DNA from: Candidatus Peribacterales bacterium
GTDB lineage: Bacteria; Patescibacteriota; Gracilibacteria; Peribacterales; Peribacteraceae
Reading direction: 5' to 3'
Length of the DNA stretch: 9,692 nt
NCBI GenBank assembly: GCA_020059985.1
Contig: JAGVCI010000027.1
Coordinates: forward strand, 1 to 9,692
Shown here: piece after piece, positions 1-6,753 of the stretch
Numbering within the stretch: position 1 is the first letter of the stretch
Layout: each line of letters starts with the position of its first letter
Translations under genes and position numbers: made by a program
Notes under the pieces: generated by a model
Seen by the model: the letters and a program-made list of their open reading frames with translations, nothing else
Told to the model about the DNA's origin: nothing
Databases searched by the model: none

Positions 1-94
1 CTCTGCGCTCTGGGTGTTCTGCGGGGAGACCCTGTTCTCCAAATAGCATGCCCCCTGCGAGAGCCAAGCCGAGTGCCGCAGACGATGTGCGCAT
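1..94 (-). CDS. Partial CDS: N-terminus of an unidentified, possibly exported or membrane-anchored protein
   Basis: An ATG at 94 (minus) opens a frame without stops to the window edge, about 31 codons. The product begins MRTSSAALGLALAGGMLFGE: a short Arg-containing start followed by a small-residue hydrophobic stretch of about 17 residues, as in a signal peptide or membrane anchor, then a polar Gly/Pro/Glu-rich segment. I do not recognise the family. It is divergent from priA with about 83 bp between the starts. A convincing minus-strand promoter (TTGACT, 16 bp, TAGCAT) lies just upstream, which is the main reason to believe the gene. No Shine-Dalgarno is seen. The rest of the protein is outside the window. 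Confidence 0.5.
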   Translation of the reverse strand, partial: MRTSSAALGLALAGGMLFGEQGLPAEHPERR

Positions 95-103
95 TGGTGG
101 GAA

Positions 104-131
104 ATGCTACGCTTGAGGTCATCAGAGTCAA
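104..131 (-). promoter_or_regulatory. Sigma70-type promoter for the left-edge divergent gene
   Basis: On the minus strand TTGACT (131-126, 5/6 match to TTGACA) is followed by a 16-bp spacer and TAGCAT (109-104, 4/6 match to TATAAT). The -10 box ends 9 nt before the ATG at 94, so the leader would be at most a few bases. The promoter lies where a longer priA N-terminus would have to be coded, and so argues for the shorter priA start. Confidence 0.5.
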
Positions 132-163
132 TAATCCCGCGTGCGAGGAGAGCGAGAAAACCC

Positions 164-169
164 TACTAT
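164..169 (+). promoter_or_regulatory. Putative -10 box of priA (leaderless type)
   Basis: TACTAT ends 8 nt before the ATG at 178. No good -35 is seen 16-18 bp upstream, so the box alone is weak. It fits a spacing pattern seen before five other genes in this window (TANNNT, 6-8 nt, ATG), and it supports 178 as the start. Confidence 0.35.
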
Positions 170-177
170 GTTCTCCC

Positions 178-2301
178 ATGCACTGCACCGTCATCACCGC
201 ATCGAGATCCCGCGGAATAGGCGGAGGACTCACCTACGAGACGACCGACGCGTCCGTGAAGCCGGGTTCGCGTGTGCTCGTTCCTCTGCGAAATGCGCTC
301 GTCGAGGGCATCGTGCTCGCGGTCACCGAGAAGAGAGCGCAGGAAGATTTCGATGTGAAGATGGTGAAAGAAGTCCTGTCGAATCAGCCGCTGCTCACCG
401 AAGCGCAGATCAAAACACTTCTCTGGGTGGCGGAGTACTACCACTGCACCGTGCGTCACGCACTCTCGGTATTTCTCCCAGCGCCCCCGTGGAACACATT
501 GGCCGAGCATCCGGAAACTTTTTACAAGGTGCAGGAAGTGGAAACTGCCACGCGTGGAACGAAACAGAAGCTCGTCACCGAATTTCTGGCAGGAAAAGAG
601 TGGGTGATGGAAGACGAACTACGCGCAGCAACAGGAGCGAGTCGCGCGACACTCAAAGCACTTGAAGAAAAAGGAGTGGTCGCTCGAGAAGAACGCATGC
701 ACACACCCCTGTCGCCACACTCTCCAGCTTCATTGCAATCGCCCACGCTCACGACTGATCAGGAGAGCGCGTATCAATCGATCAAAAAAAATTCTCATCC
801 GTCTCTGCTCTTCGGCGTCACCGGAAGCGGGAAAACTGAGGTCTATGCCGCACTGATTGCTGATGCATTGAGAGAGGGAAAAGGAGCCATTCTGCTCGTT
901 CCGGAAATTTTGCTCACCGAGCACATTATCGGACGTTTCGAAGAACTTCTCGGTGGACGCGAGAAGATCGCCATCCTCCACAGTCGTCTCACCAATGCCG
1001 AACGACGCAGTGAGTGGCGACGCGTACGACGCGGCGATGCGCGGCTCGTCATCGGATCACGTAGTGCGCTCTTCGCTCCCGTAGATAAACTGGGAGTAAT
1101 CATCATGGATGAAGAACATGAGTGGACGTACAAAAACGAGCAGACTCCGCGCTACCACGCACGTGAGACTGCGGAAGTGCTTGCACGAAACGCCGACGCG
1201 AAATTTCTCATGGGCACGGCGACACCGTCACTCGAAAGTTGGTCGCGCACGAAGAGTGGCACGTATCATCTCGCGCGACTCCCGAAGCGCTACAAAGACG
1301 CCGCACTCCCCACTGTTCGTGTGATCGATCTCGCGGACGCCGCATTTGGAAAACAGTATCCATTCACCGAGCCACTCATCGACGCTATCCGCGAGCGCCT
1401 CGCACGCGGAGAACAGTCCGTGCTCTTCCTCAATCGTCGTGGAGTCGCTTCCGCGCTCCTGTGTCTCCAGTGCAGACGCAGAGTGGTTTCCGCGTCGTCG
1501 CAGAAGCCATTTACGGTGCATAGAAGCGGCCAGGGACGAGCTTTTCTATTGGATCATACATCTGGCGAAAGATCAGATATGCCAGCTCTCTGCCCGCATT
1601 GCAGTAGCGCTCGACTCCATGCGGTTGGCGCCGGGACGCAGAAGATCGAAGATCTCCTCACGCAGATCTTCCCGAATGCTCGCCTTCTGCGTGCGGATAG
1701 CGACACGCTCACGCACCCTGAGCATATGCGACTCCTCCTCAAAAAAATGCGCGAGGGATCTGCAGACATCTTGCTCGGCACACAATCGGTCGTGAAAGGT
1801 CTCGACCTCCCAGAGGTCACACTCGCGGCAGTCCTCGTCGCGGATGTCGGCCTCTCGCTTCCGCACTTCCGCGCGGGCGAACGGATATTCCAGCTCCTCA
1901 CGCAGCTCACGGGTCGCAGCGGTCGCACCAAACCCGGAGAAGTCATCATCCAGACATTTCGTCCAGGTGCTCCCGAGATCGAGTTCGCCTCTCGTCACGA
2001 GACTGAAGCGTATCTCGAACAAGAACTGAAACTGCGTCTCTACTCGTCGTATCCGCCGGCGACACGGATGCTGCGACTCGTCACGAAGAAGGGAGCCGCG
2101 AAAGCCGAGGAACTCCGGCGTGCGTGTGAAGAAACCTCGCAGAAAAAGGACTTGAGACTTGTAGTCTCTGCTGCACCCACACTCTTCGGCGGTGGCTCCA
2201 CCTGGCATGTACTCGTGCGTGGCGCGAACCCCACTGCGGTGATTCCTTCGCTCGATCTCGAAGGAGTGACACTGGACGTCGATCCGCTCGACTGCGTGTA
2301 A
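178..2301 (+). CDS. priA: PriA, primosomal replication-restart helicase (primosomal protein N')
   Basis: PriA is a cytoplasmic 3'-to-5' superfamily 2 helicase that recognises stalled forks and reloads the replisome. From the chosen start the protein has 707 residues (E. coli 732). An N-terminal DNA-binding region is followed by Walker A GVTGSGKT (213-220), the DEEH box (311-314) typical of PriA, NRRG just before the zinc region, GTQSVVKG, and motif VI TGRSGR with QTFRPG near the C-terminal domain. The Cys-rich insert keeps only CLQC (429-432) and CPHC (472-475). The family normally has four CxxC pairs, so the two inner pairs are replaced by unrelated residues. I prefer ATG 178 over an in-frame start at 73 because the family N-terminus (short strand, then VKPGSRVLVP) begins there and the upstream DNA holds a divergent promoter. 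No Shine-Dalgarno. A separate promoter drives the next gene. Confidence 0.97.
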   Translation: MHCTVITASRSRGIGGGLTYETTDASVKPGSRVLVPLRNALVEGIVLAVTEKRAQEDFDVKMVKEVLSNQPLLTEAQIKTLLWVAEYYHCTVRHALSVFLPAPPWNTLAEHPETFYKVQEVETATRGTKQKLVTEFLAGKEWVMEDELRAATGASRATLKALEEKGVVAREERMHTPLSPHSPASLQSPTLTTDQESAYQSIKKNSHPSLLFGVTGSGKTEVYAALIADALREGKGAILLVPEILLTEHIIGRFEELLGGREKIAILHSRLTNAERRSEWRRVRRGDARLVIGSRSALFAPVDKLGVIIMDEEHEWTYKNEQTPRYHARETAEVLARNADAKFLMGTATPSLESWSRTKSGTYHLARLPKRYKDAALPTVRVIDLADAAFGKQYPFTEPLIDAIRERLARGEQSVLFLNRRGVASALLCLQCRRRVVSASSQKPFTVHRSGQGRAFLLDHTSGERSDMPALCPHCSSARLHAVGAGTQKIEDLLTQIFPNARLLRADSDTLTHPEHMRLLLKKMREGSADILLGTQSVVKGLDLPEVTLAAVLVADVGLSLPHFRAGERIFQLLTQLTGRSGRTKPGEVIIQTFRPGAPEIEFASRHETEAYLEQELKLRLYSSYPPATRMLRLVTKKGAAKAEELRRACEETSQKKDLRLVVSAAPTLFGGGSTWHVLVRGANPTAVIPSLDLEGVTLDVDPLDCV

Positions 2302-2310
2302 TCATCCGGT

Positions 2311-2339
2311 TTGTCATTCGTCTTAGATATCGGTACAGT
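2311..2339 (+). promoter_or_regulatory. Sigma70-type promoter of the beta-helix membrane protein gene
   Basis: TTGTCA (2311-2316, 5/6) and TACAGT (2334-2339, 4/6) are separated by exactly 17 bp in the 64-bp gap after priA. The predicted transcript starts near 2346, giving a leader of about 20 nt before ATG 2366 with no Shine-Dalgarno. This is the one clear promoter in the window placed too far upstream for a leaderless message. Confidence 0.5.
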
Positions 2340-2365
2340 GTGGCTTACCCTTCCTCATTCACACT

Positions 2366-3568
2366 ATGAAAAAGTTTCTCGCAGTCAGTTTGTCCGTGCT
2401 CTCACTCGCAAGTGCAGCACCTGCTCTTGCCGCCACGTTCCCGGTTCCGGATGGCGAGCACTTCAGCATCACCGTTCCCTTGAACGATGACGTGTATACC
2501 GCGGCCGGAGTACTGCGTGTCGAGGAGAATATCGCCGGAGATCTCGTGATTGCCGGTGGTGATGTAACGATTTCGGGAAACGTGCAGGAAGACGTCATCG
2601 CTGCCGGAGGAAGTGTGACCATCGAAGGCAACGTCGGAGATGACGTGCGCTCTGCGGGAGGAGATGTGAGCATCGAAGGAAACGTGACGGGCGATGTCAT
2701 CGTCTTCGGTGGACAACTGATGATCGGCGAGAATGCTGTCATTCAGGGAGACCTGATCGCAGCGGGGGGAATGGTTCAGGTTCTTGGTGCGGTCCGAGGC
2801 AAACTCGATGTTTCCGGTGGAGAGGTTATTCTCCGAGGACCGGTAGAGGGGGCAACGAAGATCAAGGGTGATCGCGTACGCTTGGACGGCATATTGAATG
2901 ACGACACCATCATCATCGCCGATACGATTACAATCGGGGAGAATGGGCTTATCGGTGGAAACCTGACGTACTGGACCGCCAAAGGAATTGATGACCGCCT
3001 GGAGACCGCAACACGTGGAACAGCTACTTTTGACCCGGAGTTGCGTCCGTATGATGGCAAAGGAGAAATGCACTCCAAATCGGTGATTGCGTTCTTCGTT
3101 GCTGCGATCTTCGGATACGGACTACTCGCCGCTTCGCTTTTCATTATCGTCACTATGCTTCTCACGAAGAAATACTTCGGTGAGTCCGTGAAGTACGCAA
3201 TGAAGAAACCGTGGGTGTGTGTCGGATACGGATTGGTCTTCTTCGTTGTCACACCGATTCTTGGCGTTCTTCTCATGATCACCATCATTGGTATTCCGCT
3301 CGGCGCATCGGTCTTCGCGCTCTACGGATTCTCGATCGTCTTCGCTCTTCCGCTCACGGCGATCGTCGCTGCGAAGTGGTGCGAGATCAAGTACAAGAAG
3401 AAATGGAACAAGGTGGCATTCTTCTTCGTCGCTGTCGGTGTGTATCTGATCCTCAAAATTGTCGGATTCATTCCGATCATTGGATGGATCGCCGTCATGC
3501 TCGCAGTTCTCCTCGCCTTCGGCGCAATGCTCCAGGCGAAGATTGCGCTCTGGAAGAAGTATGCGTAG
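2366..3568 (+). CDS. Exported bactofilin-like beta-helix protein with C-terminal membrane region
   Basis: The 400-residue protein starts with a clear signal peptide: MKKF, a hydrophobic core, and Ala-Leu-Ala, with likely cleavage after residue 22. Residues 40-194 form nine 17-residue repeats of the type GDVxxAGGxVxIeGNV, the pattern of polymer-forming (bactofilin-type) beta-helices. A polar linker (about 201-238) leads to a C-terminal region with about four or five hydrophobic segments (roughly 239-266, 283-308, 310-336, 350-366, 368-390) and a basic tail. The helix is expected outside the membrane if the signal peptide is used, unlike classical cytoplasmic bactofilins. Proteins of this build are commonly annotated as polymer-forming cytoskeletal proteins; the role is unknown and may concern envelope shape or surface scaffolding. 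It has its own promoter, and its 3' end lies 3 bp from that of the convergent methyltransferase gene. Confidence 0.85.
   Translation: MKKFLAVSLSVLSLASAAPALAATFPVPDGEHFSITVPLNDDVYTAAGVLRVEENIAGDLVIAGGDVTISGNVQEDVIAAGGSVTIEGNVGDDVRSAGGDVSIEGNVTGDVIVFGGQLMIGENAVIQGDLIAAGGMVQVLGAVRGKLDVSGGEVILRGPVEGATKIKGDRVRLDGILNDDTIIIADTITIGENGLIGGNLTYWTAKGIDDRLETATRGTATFDPELRPYDGKGEMHSKSVIAFFVAAIFGYGLLAASLFIIVTMLLTKKYFGESVKYAMKKPWVCVGYGLVFFVVTPILGVLLMITIIGIPLGASVFALYGFSIVFALPLTAIVAAKWCEIKYKKKWNKVAFFFVAVGVYLILKIVGFIPIIGWIAVMLAVLLAFGAMLQAKIALWKKYA
2483..2947 (+). repeat. Coding repeat: nine 17-residue (51-nt) beta-helix rungs
   Basis: Residues 40-194 of the preceding protein divide into nine units of 17 residues ending at positions 56, 73, 90, 107, 124, 143, 160, 177 and 194. 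A two-residue insertion (Val-Ile, 125-126) lies between units five and six. Units two to four are the most alike, with shared AGG and GNV; later units diverge and lose the Gly-Gly. At DNA level the repeat is imperfect, so it reads as an old protein repeat and not a recent tandem duplication. Confidence 0.75.
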
Positions 3569-3571
3569 TTC

Positions 3572-4042
3572 CTACGTGGTCTTGAGCGAGAACAGTGCGA
3601 TCCCCGTCGCCACTGCAACATTCAGGGATTCTTTCTCGCCGTGCATCGCGATCTCGACGCATGCGTCGCAGCTCTTCAATATTTCTTTGGGAACTCCAGT
3701 AACTTCATGACCGACGATGAGACAGAGTTTCTCTGGCGGAGAGAATGACTCGAGTGGAACAGAATCTTTCGTCTGCTCGAGTGCAACGATCATCCAGCCA
3801 TCAGCTTTGAGTTTTTCAATGATGATAAGCGGATCACGTTCAAATTCCCATGGCACTGTTTCCTCCGCTCCGAGAGCTGTCTTTGAAATTTCTCTGCGCG
3901 GTGGCGTCGCCGTGTAACCGGTCAGAAATATTTTCTCGACACCGAAAGAATCCGCCGTGCGAAAGAATGATCCGACGTTCCAGAGCGAGCGGATGTTATG
4001 AGCGAGAAGCACAATTCGACGGTCTGTGTTCTTAGGCGACAT
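3572..4042 (-). CDS. SpoU/TrmH-family (SPOUT) RNA 2'-O-ribose methyltransferase
   Basis: Members transfer a methyl group from AdoMet to a ribose 2'-OH in tRNA or rRNA. The 156-residue protein shows all three SPOUT signatures: motif 1 with Asn16 and Arg28 (NIRSLWNVGSFFRTAD), motif 2 GHEVTGVP (111-118), and motif 3 IAMHGEKESLNVAVA (131-145), which forms the knotted AdoMet site. It is a minimal catalytic domain without the N-terminal substrate-binding domain found in rRNA Gm methyltransferases, as in small tRNA enzymes such as TrmL. The target cannot be read from sequence. The ATG lies inside the last codons of purQ (11-bp overlap), so the two are probably cotranscribed. No Shine-Dalgarno. Confidence 0.9.
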   Translation of the reverse strand: MSPKNTDRRIVLLAHNIRSLWNVGSFFRTADSFGVEKIFLTGYTATPPRREISKTALGAEETVPWEFERDPLIIIEKLKADGWMIVALEQTKDSVPLESFSPPEKLCLIVGHEVTGVPKEILKSCDACVEIAMHGEKESLNVAVATGIALFSLKTT

Positions 4043-5258
4043 GAAGCTTGCTCAGCGTAGAAGCGTGCGGATTGGCCAATACCTCTAAGATTTTAGGTGA
4101 ATACATTTTTTGTTCATCAATGCCGCTGAGCACGTAGCACACACCAGTCGCACTCCCCTCCCCGAGGTCTGGCGCGCCGGTATCCGGTTCATCACGACGA
4201 AGAAGCACAATGGATCCACTCGGGAAAAGCTGCACTTTCTCGTCGGAAGCTGCGAAGCGCTTCAGATCTTTTCCGCGACGCACGAATGCGATCTCTTTGT
4301 TCGGATTAAAAAGGGAGATCCGACGCAGCACCGTCTCGGGCTCACTCTTTTTTGGTGCAAGGTAACGTAATTGTTTTAAGCGAATCGCAGGATCGATTCG
4401 CCGTAGTGCTTGCTCGACGGTGCGCTCTTCATTGTTCGTGATGATCGTGTCGATGAAAATTTCAATATCACGCGCGGGTGCTGCATCAATCTTCCATTCC
4501 ATCACTCCAGTGGAAGATTTTGAGGTTGTAGTGAGCGATTTCTTTTTCTCAATCCACGTTTTCATCGCCGCAAAATATGGATCACCATTCGGTGTGCGTT
4601 CCGGGTGCGGCATGAGCGCAACGACATTTCCCGCAGCATTACAGATTCCCGCGATTGCATACATCGATCCATTCGGCGTGACGATCGGATCCTCAGAAAC
4701 ATTTCCCTCTTCATCACAGTACGAGAATGCGATTTGATCGTTCTTCATTAGTTCTGCAATCACATCCTTATCTTTCGTCGTGAAGCGCCCTTCGCCGTGC
4801 GCCATCGGCATGTGCATCACACCGTTCCAATTACTCGTCGCACAGCGATCTTTCGCGCAGCTCGGCTTTATCCAGACCCATTCGTTGAGAAACCCGAGAC
4901 CCACTCCATCATGCGCATTGCGCGCGAGACTCATCCGAAGACCTTTATCGAGAGGAATGAGACCGCTTTCAACCAAGACTTGGGCACCGTTACAGTTCCC
5001 GATCACCACTTTTCCTTTCTCCGCTTCGCTGGCGATAAATTGCAGAAGCGGATCGCGTGCAGCGACCATGCCGGCTCGTCCGCGATCTTCGTAGGCAAAT
5101 CCCCCGGGCACGAAGTATCCGTCGATATCCTTAAGAAGATCCGTTGGATCATTCCATTTGAAAAACACCGGCTCCATTCCGGCCGTCCGGATTGCTCTAA
5201 TAGACTCCACCTCGCAGTTATTGCCGGGGAACGAAACGATGGCAATGCGAGGCGGCAT
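4032..5258 (-). CDS. purQ: PurQ, FGAM synthase glutaminase subunit, with a long C-terminal extension (possibly PurS-like)
   Basis: PurQ releases ammonia from glutamine for PurL, which turns FGAR into FGAM in purine synthesis. Residues 1 to about 240 are a class I glutaminase: FPGNNCE (10-16), FVPGGFAYED (49-58), nucleophile Cys89 in GNCNGAQ, and His218/Glu220 in MPHPER. Stand-alone PurQ of the PurS/PurQ/PurL type is normally about 225-260 residues; this protein has 408. After a Lys/Ser/Thr linker (238-250), residues 253-408 are extra. The end, with GVCYVLSGIDEQ (372-383) and ILEVLANP (390-397), resembles the end of PurS or the N-terminal region of large PurL, so a PurQ-PurS fusion is possible (inference). 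The start is ATG 5258; a TTG 12 codons earlier lies upstream of the family N-terminus and over the promoter. It lies in the pyrH-frr-purQ-methyltransferase cluster. Confidence 0.93.
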   Translation of the reverse strand: MPPRIAIVSFPGNNCEVESIRAIRTAGMEPVFFKWNDPTDLLKDIDGYFVPGGFAYEDRGRAGMVAARDPLLQFIASEAEKGKVVIGNCNGAQVLVESGLIPLDKGLRMSLARNAHDGVGLGFLNEWVWIKPSCAKDRCATSNWNGVMHMPMAHGEGRFTTKDKDVIAELMKNDQIAFSYCDEEGNVSEDPIVTPNGSMYAIAGICNAAGNVVALMPHPERTPNGDPYFAAMKTWIEKKKSLTTTSKSSTGVMEWKIDAAPARDIEIFIDTIITNNEERTVEQALRRIDPAIRLKQLRYLAPKKSEPETVLRRISLFNPNKEIAFVRRGKDLKRFAASDEKVQLFPSGSIVLLRRDEPDTGAPDLGEGSATGVCYVLSGIDEQKMYSPKILEVLANPHASTLSKLHVA

Positions 5259-5264
5259 GTCCGC

Positions 5265-5294
5265 ATTGTACGAAGGTTTGCCCTGCCAAATCAA
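5265..5294 (-). promoter_or_regulatory. Promoter of purQ placing the transcript start at the ATG
   Basis: On the minus strand TTGATT (5294-5289), an 18-bp spacer and TACAAT (5270-5265, 5/6 match) are followed by exactly 6 nt and the purQ ATG. Because a -10 box normally ends at -7, the predicted +1 is the A of the ATG, giving a leaderless mRNA. It sits in the 47-bp gap after frr, so purQ can be expressed apart from pyrH-frr. Confidence 0.5.
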
Positions 5295-5305
5295 ATAATC
5301 GGCGC

Positions 5306-5848
5306 TCAGACCGTCATGATCTCCAGCTCCTTCTTGGTCTTCGCCTCTTCGATCTTGTCGTTCCCGGTCTTCACAGCCTTATCGAGGTCTTCGAGCAGGG
5401 TGTAGCGCGCGTCCTCATCTTTCTCTTCTTTGAGCCCTTCGCGGAGTTTGTCGCGCTGCTGGCGGAGAGAAATACGAGATTCCTCGGCGAGTTGATGCAC
5501 GATCTTCGTCATCTTCTGTCGGCGCTCCTCGGTCATCGGCGGGAGGGTGATACGAATGACATGCCCGTCATTGGAGGGCGAGCTTCCGAGGTCCGCGGCC
5601 TGCAGAGCTTTATCGACGCTCTGGAGAATGGACGGGTCCCACGGTTGCACGACAATGGTGCGCGCATCCGACACGGTGATTCCGGCTACGGTCTTGAGTT
5701 GCTGACGCTGTCCGTACGCCTCCACCTGTATTCCTTCGATGAGCGCGGCATTCGCACGCCCGGTCTGGAGCTTTCCGTATTCCCCTTTGAGGAACGCAAT
5801 GATTTTTTCGATTTCGGCGTTGAAAGCAACAATTCGACTATCTGGCAT
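5306..5848 (-). CDS. frr: Ribosome recycling factor (RRF)
   Basis: RRF acts with EF-G to split post-termination ribosomes. The protein has 180 residues (E. coli 185) and shows the family core: GRANAALIEGIQVEAYG, QPWDPSI, ADLGSSPSNDG and LPPMTEERR, followed by the long charged helix of domain I. By eye alignment, the Arg matching E. coli Arg132 is kept (in SLRQQR), but the usual next Arg is Asp. The C-terminal helical part is about five residues shorter than in E. coli. The start is ATG 5848; the upstream in-frame TTG at 5887 would add 13 residues unlike the family. It lies 60 bp after pyrH, the common bacterial gene order. No Shine-Dalgarno; a pyrimidine-rich tract precedes the ATG. Confidence 0.97.
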   Translation of the reverse strand: MPDSRIVAFNAEIEKIIAFLKGEYGKLQTGRANAALIEGIQVEAYGQRQQLKTVAGITVSDARTIVVQPWDPSILQSVDKALQAADLGSSPSNDGHVIRITLPPMTEERRQKMTKIVHQLAEESRISLRQQRDKLREGLKEEKDEDARYTLLEDLDKAVKTGNDKIEEAKTKKELEIMTV

Positions 5849-5908
5849 AAAAAGAAATGGAATGAATGAATGCGGATGATCTACCAACGATCATACACGC
5901 GATCGACG

Positions 5909-6613
5909 TTATTTCACCAGCGTCCCCACGTTCTGTGCTTTCGCCGCCTTCATAAGGTTCTTTCTATCCGTGAAATCGAACACGCGAATTGGGAGTCCTT
6001 CGTCGCGGCAGAGAGAGAACGCCGCTTGGTCCAAGACTGCGAGATTTTTCTCGATCGCCTCTTGGTACGTAAGGGTGTCGTACTTCTTCGCATCTTTGTG
6101 CTTGCTTGGGTCTTTGTCGTAGACCCCATCGACGTTCGTCGCTTTGAGGATGATTTCACACTCAAGCTCAAGCGCACGCAGTGCTGCAGCAGAGTCTGTC
6201 GTGAAGAACGGGTTTCCGGTACCGCCCGCACAGATCACGACCCTATTTTTTTCCAAGTGTCGGATGACGCGTCGGCGAATGTAGGGCTCGGCGAGCTGCG
6301 GAATATCGATGGCACTCGAGACGCGCGTGTACTGCCCGAGGGATTCCAGCGCCGACTGAAGCGCGACTCCGTTCATGATGGTCGCGAGCATGCCCATCGC
6401 GTCGCTCACCGTTCGCTCAATTCCACTCTCCGTCGTATCGCGGAAGCGCCAAATATTGCCGCCACCGACGACCACGACTACTTGAATTCCCGCATCAACA
6501 ACCTCTTTAATAGACGCGGCTACCTCCATCAGAACATCGTGATCAATACCGTATCCTTCCTTCTTCGTCATCGCTTCCCCGGAGAGTTTCAGCATGATGC
6601 GCTTGTAGGCCAT
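5909..6613 (-). CDS. pyrH: UMP kinase (PyrH)
   Basis: This amino-acid-kinase-fold enzyme phosphorylates UMP to UDP with ATP. The 234-residue protein (family about 235-245) shows KLSGE (9-13), the glycine loop VVVGGGNIWR (47-56), CAGGTGNPFFTTDSAAALRA for the nucleotide and acceptor site, NVDGVYDKDP near the C-terminus and PIRVFDF. The start is ATG 6613, giving the family N-terminus MAYKRIMLKLSGE. A longer frame back to 6730 would read through the promoter region and add residues unlike any UMP kinase. It is the first gene of a minus-strand cluster with frr, purQ and the SPOUT methyltransferase. The usual upstream partners rpsB and tsf are absent; a tRNA and a DedA gene lie there instead. Confidence 0.97.
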   Translation of the reverse strand: MAYKRIMLKLSGEAMTKKEGYGIDHDVLMEVAASIKEVVDAGIQVVVVVGGGNIWRFRDTTESGIERTVSDAMGMLATIMNGVALQSALESLGQYTRVSSAIDIPQLAEPYIRRRVIRHLEKNRVVICAGGTGNPFFTTDSAAALRALELECEIILKATNVDGVYDKDPSKHKDAKKYDTLTYQEAIEKNLAVLDQAAFSLCRDEGLPIRVFDFTDRKNLMKAAKAQNVGTLVK

Positions 6614-6620
6614 TACGCGG

Positions 6621-6626
6621 AGTATA
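6621..6626 (-). promoter_or_regulatory. Putative -10 box of pyrH (leaderless type)
   Basis: On the minus strand TATACT (5/6 match to TATAAT) is followed by 7 nt and the pyrH ATG. There is no good -35 at 16-18 bp; the best is TTCCCT at 16 bp. A second minus-strand candidate, TATTAT (6668-6663), would give a leader of about 40 nt. Confidence 0.4.
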
Positions 6627-6661
6627 CTCAAAAAAAGCCCATAGGGAAGCCATTTTTGCGC

Positions 6662-6721
6662 TATAATAGTGGCATGTCCCGGCCCCGCACCATTCGCTGC
6701 GCTCAGGTGCGGGACGAGTAA
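6662..6721 (+). other. Perfect TATAAT box followed by a 15-codon reading frame
   Basis: A consensus TATAAT (6662-6667) is followed by exactly 6 nt and ATG 6674, which opens a 15-codon frame (MSRPRTIRCAQVRDE) ending with TAA at 6719-6721. No -35 is recognisable. The frame contains a GC-rich inverted repeat. It could be a leaderless leader peptide, the start of a small RNA, an early promoter for the tRNA, or chance. I cannot assign a function. Confidence 0.25.
6684..6713 (+). repeat. GC-rich inverted repeat (8-bp stem, 14-nt loop)
   Basis: CCCGCACC (6684-6691) and GGTGCGGG (6706-6713) are exact reverse complements around a 14-nt loop. No T-run follows on either strand, so it is not a canonical intrinsic terminator. 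It lies between the divergent pyrH start and tRNA-Arg, inside the 15-codon frame. Confidence 0.5.
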
Positions 6722-6723
6722 CT

Positions 6724-6753
6724 CTGTCACTCTTCATTCTCGATCCTTATAGT
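6724..6753 (+). promoter_or_regulatory. Promoter of tRNA-Arg
   Basis: CTGTCA (6724-6729, 4/6) and TATAGT (6748-6753, 5/6) are separated by 18 bp. The predicted transcript starts near 6760, about 5 nt before the tRNA 5' end, a normal short tRNA leader. Confidence 0.45.

Noticed and set aside
73..177. N-terminal extension of priA starting at 73
   Set aside because: It adds 35 residues unlike PriA, overlaps a divergent gene start at 94 and its promoter, and the family N-terminus begins at 178.
2402..3073. 223-codon minus-strand frame opposite the beta-helix gene
   Set aside because: The repeat structure of the plus-strand gene keeps this frame open; the product is low in plausible motifs and is antisense to a gene with a signal peptide and regular rungs.
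5259..5294. TTG start adding 12 residues to PurQ
   Set aside because: The PurQ family begins with a short strand like PPRIAIV, coded right after ATG 5258; the extension covers the promoter.
6684..6713. GC hairpin as an intrinsic terminator
   Set aside because: No T-run follows on either strand, and no upstream gene reads into it on the plus strand.
5870..6721. 283-codon plus-strand open frame opposite pyrH
   Set aside because: It is antisense to a clearly recognised pyrH, its translation is Arg/His/Val-rich without domain signs, and it is explained as a frame shadow. Only its last 15 codons are discussed, because of the TATAAT box.
6674..6721. Firm call of an arginine attenuator leader peptide for the tRNA
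   Set aside because: Only three Arg codons, not consecutive, with no alternative stem or terminator; not enough to claim attenuation.
6614..6730. 39-residue N-terminal extension of PyrH
   Set aside because: UMP kinases start with MxYKRIxLKLSGE-like sequence, matching ATG 6613; the extension reads through a hairpin and -10 boxes.
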